Below are positions 1 through 6,513 of a stretch of DNA of 11,188 nucleotides, piece after piece (within the stretch, counting starts at the first letter, position 1; each line of letters begins with the position of its first letter). Where the stretch lies: NCBI GenBank assembly GCA_947382415.1, contig CANCYO010000082.1, forward strand, positions 1 to 11,188. Reading direction: 5' to 3'. The stretch comes from an uncultured Lachnospiraceae bacterium (GTDB taxonomy: Bacteria; Bacillota; Clostridia; Lachnospirales; Lachnospiraceae). Made by a program: the position numbers and the translations under genes. The notes beneath the pieces were generated by a model. The model saw nothing but the letters and a program-made list of their open reading frames with translations. It made no database searches and was not told the origin of the DNA.

Positions 1-1
1 T

Positions 2-262
2 GACGAGAGCGTCTACAGGGAGCTGGTATTGATCAAGGTGAAGGCACCTGCGGAGCAGAGACAGAGCATCTCGGCGATCGTGGACATTTTCCGGGCGAAG
101 ATCATCGATGTGGCGCCGGAGTGCATGATTATCGAGCTCACGGGCAATCAGTCCAAGATCGATGCGTTTATCGGTCTTTTGGATGATTATGAGATTCTTG
201 AGATTGCCAGGACCGGTATTGCGGGACTTTGCAGAGGTATGGAAAATGTCACCATACTGTGA
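2..262 (+). CDS. ilvN: Acetolactate synthase small (regulatory) subunit, C-terminal part
   Basis: This is the last 86 codons of a gene that begins before the window; the frame is open from base 2. The protein is the regulatory subunit of acetolactate (acetohydroxyacid) synthase, the first shared enzyme of valine, leucine and isoleucine synthesis, and normally gives valine feedback control to the catalytic subunit. The visible peptide begins DESVYRELVLIKV and continues through a compact alpha/beta region (IVDIFRAKIIDV, ECMIIELTGNQSKIDAF, then EIARTGIAGLCRG) that matches the C-terminal domain of IlvN/IlvH. The N-terminal ACT domain lies outside the window. Its position 86 bases before ilvC fits the common ilvB-ilvN-ilvC order. 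Family assignment rests on recognised motifs and on the neighbour. An internal ATG/ATT start would be wrong because the conserved RELVLIKV strand precedes it. Confidence 0.9.
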   Translation, partial: DESVYRELVLIKVKAPAEQRQSISAIVDIFRAKIIDVAPECMIIELTGNQSKIDAFIGLLDDYEILEIARTGIAGLCRGMENVTIL

Positions 263-348
263 GGCAACGATGTTAGCTCTAGGAGAATGCTCCTATCAGT
301 TATATAATGTATTTTAATACTTTTCAAACATTAAGGAGGAAATAGAAA
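263..348 (+). promoter_or_regulatory. ilvN-ilvC spacer with small hairpin and ilvC ribosome binding site
   Basis: The 86-base gap contains a short perfect hairpin (TAGGAG, loop AATG, CTCCTA; 280-295) without a following U-run, so it does not look like a terminator. A TATAAT hexamer lies at 303-308, but no convincing -35 box is seen at the right distance. The ilvC ribosome binding site AAGGAGG is strong and well placed before the ATG at 349. The simplest reading is read-through from ilvN with an RNA processing or stability hairpin; an internal promoter is possible but weakly supported. Confidence 0.35.
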
Positions 349-1368
349 ATGGCAAAGATTTTTTATCAGGAGGACTGCAATCTCTCCCTGCTCGAAGGCA
401 AGACCATCGCTATCATCGGCTATGGCAGCCAGGGACATGCCCATGCGCTGAATTTGAAGGATTCAGGCTGCCATGTCATCATCGGTCTGTACGAGGGCTC
501 CAAGTCCTGGGACAAGGCTGTGGCACAGGGATTTGAGGTATATACTGCGGCTGAGGCTGCCAAGAAGGCTGACATCATCATGATCCTGATCAATGATGAG
601 AAACAGGCCGATCTGTATAAGAAAGATATTGAACCCAATCTGGAAGAAGGCAATATGCTGATGTTCGCCCATGGCTTTAACATTCACTTTGGCTGTATCG
701 TGCCTCCCGCAAATGTGGATGTGACGATGATCGCGCCCAAGGGCCCCGGACATACCGTGAGAAGCGAGTATCAGGCCGGAAAAGGCGTTCCCTGCCTGAT
801 CGCTGTGGAGCAGGATGCCACCGGAAAGGCACAGGATCTGGCGCTGGCATATGCGCTGGGCATCGGCGGTGCCAGAGCAGGCGTTCTGGAGACCAATTTC
901 CGCACGGAGACAGAGACAGACCTCTTCGGTGAGCAGGCCGTGTTGTGCGGCGGTGTCTGTGCATTGATGCAGGCGGGCTTCGAGACTCTGGTTGAGGCCG
1001 GTTATGACCCCAGAAACGCATATTTTGAGTGTATCCATGAGATGAAGCTGATTGTGGATCTGATCTATCAGTCCGGTTTTGCAGGTATGAGATATTCCAT
1101 CTCCAACACTGCAGAGTACGGCGACTATATCACCGGTCCCAAGATTATCACCGAGGACACCAAGAAGGCCATGAAGAAGATTCTGAGCGATATTCAGGAC
1201 GGCACCTTTGCCAAGGACTTCCTGTTGGATATGTCGCCCGCAGGCAGACAGGTACATTTTAAGGCTATGAGAAAGCTTGCCGGTGAGCATCCTGCCGAGA
1301 AGGTTGGCGAGGAGGTACGTAAGCTCTATAGCTGGAACAACGAGGAAGACAAGTTGATCAATAACTGA
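349..1368 (+). CDS. ilvC: Ketol-acid reductoisomerase, class I
   Basis: It converts 2-acetolactate or 2-aceto-2-hydroxybutyrate into the dihydroxy acids of valine/leucine and isoleucine synthesis, by Mg-dependent alkyl migration followed by reduction with NAD(P)H, in the cytoplasm. The 339 residues are the normal class I length. The Rossmann motif GYGSQGHAHALNLKDSG lies at residues 24-40. Expected catalytic residues are present: H108 (FAHGF), K131 (APKGPGH), D191 and E195 (TDLFGEQ), E227 and E231 (ECIHE), and the Ser of ISNTAEYGDY at 252. The start is fixed by AAGGAGG a few bases upstream. It follows ilvN, and a strong terminator begins 16 bases after its stop, so it is the last gene of the operon. 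One oddity is the cofactor loop, which reads GLYEGSKSW (46-54): Tyr48-Glu49 stand where many NADPH enzymes have Arg-x. Ser51 and Ser53 are kept. Function is very secure; cofactor preference is not. Confidence 0.98.
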   Translation: MAKIFYQEDCNLSLLEGKTIAIIGYGSQGHAHALNLKDSGCHVIIGLYEGSKSWDKAVAQGFEVYTAAEAAKKADIIMILINDEKQADLYKKDIEPNLEEGNMLMFAHGFNIHFGCIVPPANVDVTMIAPKGPGHTVRSEYQAGKGVPCLIAVEQDATGKAQDLALAYALGIGGARAGVLETNFRTETETDLFGEQAVLCGGVCALMQAGFETLVEAGYDPRNAYFECIHEMKLIVDLIYQSGFAGMRYSISNTAEYGDYITGPKIITEDTKKAMKKILSDIQDGTFAKDFLLDMSPAGRQVHFKAMRKLAGEHPAEKVGEEVRKLYSWNNEEDKLINN

Positions 1369-1383
1369 AAACTACGGTTTATG

Positions 1384-1419
1384 GAGGGAGGATGCAAAAA
1401 AATGCATCCTCCCTCTTTT
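1384..1419 (+). terminator. Intrinsic terminator after ilvC
   Basis: A perfect 13-bp GC-rich stem (GAGGGAGGATGCA at 1384-1396 and its exact complement at 1403-1415) encloses an AAAAAA loop and is followed by TTTT at 1416-1419. It lies 16 bases after the ilvC stop and should end the ilv transcript, separating it from the signalling genes downstream. Confidence 0.93.
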
Positions 1420-1478
1420 GTGACAGTCTGCCTGTGCCGATAATAATTTATAGATTGCCAATCAGAGCAACTGAATGA

Positions 1479-1517
1479 TTGACAAATATTTGACTTTAGG
1501 CTTATATTAATTATAAG
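1479..1517 (+). promoter_or_regulatory. Sigma-A-like promoter for the FecR/cyclase operon
   Basis: A perfect TTGACA (1479-1484) is followed after 18 bases by TATATT (1503-1508, 5 of 6 matches to TATAAT). A second overlapping pair, TTGACT (1490-1495) with 16 bases to TATAAG (1512-1517), is also possible, and the TTGAC element is repeated 11 bases apart. The site sits in an AT-rich stretch just after the ilvC terminator. Transcription would begin near 1515-1525, which argues against the upstream TTG at 1521 as the translation start of the next gene. Confidence 0.65.
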
Positions 1518-1580
1518 GCATTGGCTTTATATGGAAACAGAAAGCCTATTGAAATGAATATGGAAAGGCAGGCATGCAAC

Positions 1581-2918
1581 ATGGAAAAGAGGATGAGTCA
1601 AAAAACAATATTGGCGATTTCCGCTGCGGTGGTTGCATTGATCGTCGTTGTTTCAGGGGTACTGATCTGGAAGAATCAGCATCAGTCCTACCGCTCCATT
1701 AAAATTGTGGAAATGGACGGGGCAGTGACCATCGACAGGGAGGGAATCTCCGGTCTCAACGCATCAGTGAATATGAATCTGGTCTCGGGAGATCATCTGG
1801 CCACAGGGGAAGAGTCCTATGTGGTATTACGTCTGGATACGGACAAATATGTGATGCTGGGCGAGTGCGGCGCCATGAAAGTACAGGCGCAGGGAACCGA
1901 GGCCGCCGCCAGAACTTCCATACATCTGGAAGCGGGCAGCGTTCTGAGTGAGATTCAGAATCCGCTGGGGCAGGATGCCTCTTATGATATTGTGACACCC
2001 AACGCTACCATGTCTGTCAGAGGAACAGTGTTTGAAGTACGCAAAAATGAAAAGGAGAACGGTGAGGAGGGAACCATATCGGTTCTTGTATACGATGGCT
2101 GCGTTTCAGTGGCTCCGGATGGTCTGGAGTCCCGCGAATACCATGCCGGGGAGTACACGGAGTTTACAGACAGCGCTTCTCCGAAATTTTTGACGGAGGC
2201 GGGCACGATCACGACAGAACAGATGAACGGTCAGATGCTGGAGCGTCTGAAAAAGATAGAGCAGTCGGGAAGAACGCTGAATACGGATGTGATCGCAGCG
2301 CTGGCATCAGCAGAGCCGGAGACGCCGTCTGTCGAGGAGGAGCAGTCGTCAGAGCCGGAGGCACCGTCAGCTTCCGAAGAGGAAACGGCCGCCGGGGATG
2401 AGACAGCGTCCTCAACGGAGCAGTCTGCACAACCGTCCAAAGAGCAGCCTGCCGTGCCGGCGAAGAAGGATCCTGTAAAACCTTCTGTGGAAGCGCCCAC
2501 GGAGTCTGTACCGGAATCTACGGAGGCGGAGTCCGAGGAGGACGATTCGGATGATGATTCCTCAGACAGAAAGCCATCCAAGCCAAAGCCGAAACCTACG
2601 GAACCGTCCACAGAGGATCCCACAGATCCGTCAGAACCGACCACGGAACCTGAGAAACCTACGGAGCCTACAGAACCGACTACGGAACCCGAGAAACCCA
2701 CGGAACCTACGGAGCCTTCCACGGAGCCGGAGAAGCCCACGGAACCTGATGTAAAAACTTATAGAGTTGCATATTATCTTCCTTATATTGCATTGTGGGG
2801 CGAGAATCAGGACGGCAGTAAGTATTCCTCTATTATGGATATTGCGCAACCAACTACATTGAGAACAATTCCATTGAAAGCGGAAGTAAGCTTCAGAAAC
2901 CGCAGGATATCACAGTGA
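1581..2918 (+). CDS. Membrane-anchored FecR-domain protein with Pro/Glu/Thr-rich stalk (frameshifted at its C-terminus)
   Basis: A predicted single-pass surface protein, 445 residues from the ATG at 1581. That start is preceded by AAAGGCAGG eight bases away; an in-frame TTG at 1521 and ATGs at 1554, 1560 and 1593 are alternatives. Residues about 9-30 (KTILAISAAVVALIVVVSG) form one membrane segment after a short basic cytoplasmic end, so the rest should lie outside. Residues about 65-175 match the FecR domain: SGDHLATGEESYVVLRL, then the hallmark TPNATMSVRGTVFEV at 139-153. Residues about 244-394 are acidic and rich in Pro, Glu, Ser and Thr, ending in three 13-residue repeats; this resembles a wall-spanning stalk. 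The last ~25 residues are probably not native, because the conserved C-terminal module continues in another frame. FecR domains commonly accompany CHASE2 cyclases, as in the next gene, so a role in sensing or presenting an outside signal is inferred. The FecR call is firm; the ligand is unknown. Confidence 0.85.
   Translation: MEKRMSQKTILAISAAVVALIVVVSGVLIWKNQHQSYRSIKIVEMDGAVTIDREGISGLNASVNMNLVSGDHLATGEESYVVLRLDTDKYVMLGECGAMKVQAQGTEAAARTSIHLEAGSVLSEIQNPLGQDASYDIVTPNATMSVRGTVFEVRKNEKENGEEGTISVLVYDGCVSVAPDGLESREYHAGEYTEFTDSASPKFLTEAGTITTEQMNGQMLERLKKIEQSGRTLNTDVIAALASAEPETPSVEEEQSSEPEAPSASEEETAAGDETASSTEQSAQPSKEQPAVPAKKDPVKPSVEAPTESVPESTEAESEEDDSDDDSSDRKPSKPKPKPTEPSTEDPTDPSEPTTEPEKPTEPTEPTTEPEKPTEPTEPSTEPEKPTEPDVKTYRVAYYLPYIALWGENQDGSKYSSIMDIAQPTTLRTIPLKAEVSFRNRRISQ
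2634..2750 (+). repeat. Three tandem 39-bp repeats encoding EPTTEPEKPTEPT
   Basis: Three adjacent 39-base units (2634-2672, 2673-2711, 2712-2750) encode EPTTEPEKPTEPT, the same sequence again, and EPSTEPEKPTEPD. The units differ at several silent codon positions, so they are not a very recent expansion. They form the end of the Pro/Glu/Thr-rich stalk of the FecR protein. Copy number in such coding repeats often varies between strains. Confidence 0.9.
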
Positions 2919-3154
2919 GTATGACGCCCGAAGGGTGGATTGCCGAGAAGAAAGATCTCATCCATACAGGCTGGTGTACGATAGACGGCAAAGAGTGGGA
3001 TTATGACAAGGATGTGTTGACGGAGGATACGGACCTGTACCCGATCTGGCAGGATTCCGAGGGCAGGAAGTATTATCCCTGTGTTTACAAGACAGGCACC
3101 AAGACCTATCCCTGCAACAGCATCATTGAGAATTCAACGCCTGAGCTTCCCTGA
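2822..3154 (+). pseudogene. Out-of-frame C-terminal module of the FecR protein (repeat-domain fragment)
   Basis: This frame opens just after a stop at 2819-2821 and overlaps the end of the upstream frame by about 95 bases. It encodes NNSIESGSKLQKPQDITVSM, then GWIAEKKDLIHTGWCTIDGK, EWDYDKDVLTEDTDLYPIWQ and a short tail with two cysteines. The pattern 'P...GW...DG..WD.....TEDT.LY..W' is typical of the InlB B-repeat / Listeria-Bacteroides repeat fold of Gram-positive surface proteins. The matching N-terminal strand (TYRVAYYLPYIALWGENQDG) is in the upstream frame. The two halves therefore look like one domain split by a one-base indel, probably between about 2840 and 2870. The ATG at 2915 has no useful ribosome binding site, which supports the view that it is not an independent gene. 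A real mutation, a sequencing error, or recoding cannot be told apart from this sequence alone; no standard slippery heptamer was found. Confidence 0.75.
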
Positions 3155-3190
3155 TTGCAAAACGAAGCGGCATGAACAGGAATAGACAGT

Positions 3191-5035
3191 ATGAAGGATA
3201 AAAATAAATCAACACAGGGGGCAAGGCTGGTATTGCTCACAGTCTTGGCCGGATTGCTGGCTGGGGTGTTCGCGTATGCGGCACCCCTTGACAGTGCTGA
3301 ATTATGGCTGGGCGACAGCCTTTTTGTGCGGGAGAAGCCGGTGGATAACCGGATCAAGATCATTGGTATAGACGAGGCCACCCTGCAGGAGCTGGGGCCT
3401 TTTTCCGGATGGAGCAGACAGCAGGCCGCGGATCTGCTCAACGCCTTTGATGAGGACTATGCCCCGGCTGTTATCGCTTTTGATATCAATTATTTTGGCG
3501 GACATGACGAGGCGGGCGACCGCGCTCTGGCAGAAGCGGCGGCAAAATACGAAAATGTGGTGATGGCCTCCTATATCTCTTACGAGGCGCGTCTGGAGCC
3601 GCAGGCTGACGGCAGTCTGCGGATGAACACCATGCATGTGGCACAGGTGGAAAAGCCCTACGATGCCCTGGATGCGGTGAGCTATAACGGTTTTACCAAC
3701 ACGGTGCAGGATACGGATAACTATGTGCGCCGGGCGCTGCTCTCAGTGGACTGGAATAATGAGACCAGTTATAATTTTGCCTATGAAGTGTATGACAGAT
3801 ATATGCAGTCTTCCGGGCAAGCGGCTCTGGAGCCTGCTACGGACAGCCGGGGAATCTATGGTTTTGATTATACGGCGGCTCCGGGCATGTATGAGGTATA
3901 TTCTTATGCGGATGTGGCTGCGGGGCGCTGTGATACAAGAGTGTTTCAGGATTGTATCGTGCTGGTGGGAGCGTATTGTTCCGGCATGATGGATCAGTAT
4001 ATGGTGCCCATTGCCCGAAGTACGGTCATGAACGGGGTGGAAGGGCAGGCAAATCATGTCAATGCGCTTCTGGAGGGCAGAACCTTCCGGGAGCTTCCGG
4101 GATGGTGCAGCGCGCTGCTTGCGGCGGCCATCGTGGGAGTTTATGTATGGCTGGTGTCTCACAGCCGTTTTCAGACCGGGATGGCGGGAGGTCTGATCTT
4201 TGAGATCATCCTGGTGGGAGCGGCAAAGTATCTGTATGGCCGGGGGCTGTACTGGAAATGTCTGACTCCGGTTCTGGGCGTAGCCCTTGTAGCCCTTGTC
4301 AGAGTGGTGACAGGGTATCTCATGGAGCGTGTGCGCAAGAAAAAGATATTGGACGTATTCCGCACCTACATGGCGCCCCAGGTGGTGGATGAGCTCTCCA
4401 GAACCAGAGATTTTCAGGTGGAGCTTGGAGGCAGGAATCAGGAGATTGCCGTGCTCTTTGTGGATATCAGGGGCTTTACCTCATTGTCTGAGAGTCTTGC
4501 GCCCGGCCAGGTGGTAGAGATTCTCAACCGTTATCTGGAACAGGTGACGGAGGCGATCTTCAGACATGAGGGGACGCTGGACAAATTTATCGGTGACGCT
4601 GTGATGGCAGTGTACAACGCGCCTCTGGATGTGGAGGATTATCCGCTGAAGGCGGTTTTGACAGGTCTGGATATCGTGGGTGCTGTGGAACGCTTAAACG
4701 ACGGGCTGGAGCGGGACTTTGGCGTCAGGATTGCCTGCGGTGTGGGAATTCACTGCGGAAGAGCCATTGTGGGCAATATCGGCTGTGATGTCCGCATGGA
4801 TTACACGGCCATAGGAGATACGGTAAATACCGCGGAAAGGCTGGAAAGTATTGCAAAGCGCGGGCAGGTTCTCATCAGCGAAGAGATGTACGAACGGGTG
4901 AAAGAGCATTTTCACGGGGAATTTCTGGGTGAGCACACCCTAAAGGGAAAACAGGAGAAGATCAGAGTATTCCTTGTCGAAGAATCAGGATCAGAGTTCG
5001 GGGGTATAAATAATGGAACAGACTCAGGCAGATAA
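3191..5035 (+). CDS. CHASE2-domain class III adenylate/guanylate cyclase
   Basis: A 614-residue membrane sensor enzyme expected to make cAMP (or cGMP) from ATP (or GTP). Residues ~11-31 form an N-terminal membrane segment. Residues ~35-300 are the extracytoplasmic CHASE2 domain (DSLFVREKP, IKIIGIDEATL, VIAFDINYFGG, NGVEGQANHVNALLEGR). Three membrane segments follow (~303-323, 329-349, 355-377), the usual CHASE2 layout. The cytoplasmic cyclase domain (~415-597) is complete: metal-binding D425 (FVDIRGF) and D469 (FIGDAV), base-contacting K465, T539 in DYTAIGD, and transition-state N546 and R550 (NTAERLE). Thr in place of Asp at 539 is the class IIIb pattern, usually adenylate cyclases. The start is preceded only by a modest CAGGAA eight bases away. 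It follows the FecR gene by 36 bases and overlaps the HD-GYP gene by 23 bases. Enzyme class is very secure, cAMP is likely, and the outside signal is unknown. Confidence 0.94.
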   Translation: MKDKNKSTQGARLVLLTVLAGLLAGVFAYAAPLDSAELWLGDSLFVREKPVDNRIKIIGIDEATLQELGPFSGWSRQQAADLLNAFDEDYAPAVIAFDINYFGGHDEAGDRALAEAAAKYENVVMASYISYEARLEPQADGSLRMNTMHVAQVEKPYDALDAVSYNGFTNTVQDTDNYVRRALLSVDWNNETSYNFAYEVYDRYMQSSGQAALEPATDSRGIYGFDYTAAPGMYEVYSYADVAAGRCDTRVFQDCIVLVGAYCSGMMDQYMVPIARSTVMNGVEGQANHVNALLEGRTFRELPGWCSALLAAAIVGVYVWLVSHSRFQTGMAGGLIFEIILVGAAKYLYGRGLYWKCLTPVLGVALVALVRVVTGYLMERVRKKKILDVFRTYMAPQVVDELSRTRDFQVELGGRNQEIAVLFVDIRGFTSLSESLAPGQVVEILNRYLEQVTEAIFRHEGTLDKFIGDAVMAVYNAPLDVEDYPLKAVLTGLDIVGAVERLNDGLERDFGVRIACGVGIHCGRAIVGNIGCDVRMDYTAIGDTVNTAERLESIAKRGQVLISEEMYERVKEHFHGEFLGEHTLKGKQEKIRVFLVEESGSEFGGINNGTDSGR

Positions 5036-6503
5036 AATATTGGAGATTGGTATTCTGCTGGCCGCAGAGAGAAATTATGACGAATTGTTGTCCAAGATCG
5101 TGGACTGCGCCATGGAGCTGACATGCAGCGACGGTGGAACTCTTTATCTGTATGAAGAGGATCAGTTAAAATTCTGTATCACGAAAACGCTGTCTTGCAA
5201 TGTCAACCGCAAGGGAATGAGCGGGGAGCAGTATCCTCCGGTGGCCATGGATGAGAGGAATGTCTGCGCATACTCGGCCATTCACCGGAAGCTGCTGAAT
5301 ATTGATGATGTGTACAGTTGTGAGGAGTTCAATTTCAGCGGGCCCAGAGAATATGACAAACTGACGGGTTACCGCACTAAGTCCATGCTGGTGTTTCCTC
5401 TGGTGAATCATGAGGAGAAACTGGTGGGTGTGGTGCAGCTCATCAATGCCCAGGACGGGGCGAAAGCTGTGGTGCCTTTTAAAAAAGAATACGAGAAGAT
5501 ACTGGAGTCCCTGGGGTCTCAGGCCGCGGTGGCCGTCTCCAACATGAAATATGTTCAGGAGATGGAGCAGTTGATGTTTACCATCACACAGGTGTTTACT
5601 GACGCTATAGATACCCGAATCCCTTATAATTATTATCATTCCCGCAATGTCTATCTATACGCCAGAGAGCTGGTGGATTATATCAACAGGCAGCATGAGA
5701 AGGGGTTGTGTGAACATTTCTTTACCGCTGAGGAGAGGGATGAGCTCCTGATGGCCGCATTGATGCATGATATCGGAAAAATGGTTATTCCAAACGAGGT
5801 GATCAACAAGACTACCCGTCTGGATAAGAGGCAGCCGCTGGTGGAGGAGCGCTTTGAACATTTGTGCTCCCTGTATTATATCGATTATCTGGAAGGCAGG
5901 ATAGACAAAGACGAGTGGAGAAAAGCCGCCGAATATCTGAAGCATGCCAAAACGCGCACTGAGGATATCAATGTTAAGCCCAATCTGACGGATGAGGATG
6001 TCGCCTATGTCAGGGAGCTGGCATCAAGAGTTTATACATATGAGGACGGCAGACAGATTCCTTATCTTGCTCCGGAGGAAGAAGAATGTCTGACGGTGAA
6101 ACGCGGCAATCTCACACAGGGAGAGAGAGACATAATCTGTTCTCATGTGACATACACGGAAACCTATCTGAGAAAGATGAATTTTGGGAAACGGTATCCG
6201 CATATCATTCAGTGGACCGGGGCTCATCATGAATATCTGGACGGGAGCGGCTATCCCAGAGGCCTGAAGGGGGATGAGATTCCTTTTGAAGCCCGGATTC
6301 TGACGGTGGTGGATATGTTTGAGGCGCTGACCAGCGCCGACCGCCCGTACAAAAAGTCGATTCAGGACGACAAAGCGTTTGCCATGCTGGCAGACATGGC
6401 GGCGGAGGGGAAGATCGACGGACAGATACAGGAGCTGTTTCAGGCGGCTTACGGGGAGATGGATGAAAAACCTCCGTTGTCCCAATGGAAAAATGAGTCA
6501 TAG
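5013..6503 (+). CDS. GAF/HD-GYP cyclic-di-GMP phosphodiesterase-like protein
   Basis: A 496-residue soluble signalling protein. Residues ~15-178 are a GAF domain (GGTLYLYEED, KSMLVFPLVN, LVGVVQLINAQDG, then QAAVAVSNMKY), and a short helix links it to an HD-GYP domain from ~200. Motifs seen are H209, HDIGK (252-256), H378 in SHVTYTE, HHEYLDGSGYP (405-415), and VVDMFEALTSADRPYKK (432-448). These are the metal ligands and signature of HD-GYP enzymes, which hydrolyse c-di-GMP to pGpG or GMP. About 100 residues (~266-365), mostly polar and charged, separate HDIGK from the next helix, much longer than in common HD-GYP proteins. The GAF end has N145, F156 and E161 but not the full NKXnFX3DE cyclic-nucleotide motif. 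The ATG at 5013 has GGGGG eight bases before it and lies inside the cyclase gene, so translation is probably coupled. The enzymatic role is likely; the GAF ligand is unknown. Confidence 0.92.
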   Translation: MEQTQADKILEIGILLAAERNYDELLSKIVDCAMELTCSDGGTLYLYEEDQLKFCITKTLSCNVNRKGMSGEQYPPVAMDERNVCAYSAIHRKLLNIDDVYSCEEFNFSGPREYDKLTGYRTKSMLVFPLVNHEEKLVGVVQLINAQDGAKAVVPFKKEYEKILESLGSQAAVAVSNMKYVQEMEQLMFTITQVFTDAIDTRIPYNYYHSRNVYLYARELVDYINRQHEKGLCEHFFTAEERDELLMAALMHDIGKMVIPNEVINKTTRLDKRQPLVEERFEHLCSLYYIDYLEGRIDKDEWRKAAEYLKHAKTRTEDINVKPNLTDEDVAYVRELASRVYTYEDGRQIPYLAPEEEECLTVKRGNLTQGERDIICSHVTYTETYLRKMNFGKRYPHIIQWTGAHHEYLDGSGYPRGLKGDEIPFEARILTVVDMFEALTSADRPYKKSIQDDKAFAMLADMAAEGKIDGQIQELFQAAYGEMDEKPPLSQWKNES

Positions 6504-6513
6504 AATGTGAGGT

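Noticed and set aside
463..1290. Long open frame on the minus strand inside ilvC (275 codons)
   Set aside because: It mirrors the well-supported ilvC gene, has no recognisable domain, and arises from codon bias on the coding strand.
1521..1580. Upstream TTG start for the FecR protein
   Set aside because: It lies at or next to the predicted transcription start, has no ribosome binding site, and adds 20 residues not needed for the anchor.
2231..2740. Minus-strand frame encoding Gly/Ser/Val repeats
   Set aside because: The apparent repeats are the antisense of the Pro/Glu/Thr tandem repeats of the FecR protein; no ribosome binding site or domain supports it.
2634..2750. Possible CRISPR-like direct repeats
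   Set aside because: The repeats are contiguous 39-base coding units without spacers and translate in frame to a Pro/Glu/Thr stalk.
2822..2918. Programmed -1 ribosomal frameshifting in the FecR gene
   Set aside because: No X XXY YYZ slippery heptamer was found in the overlap and no obvious downstream stem was seen; a simple indel is more likely.
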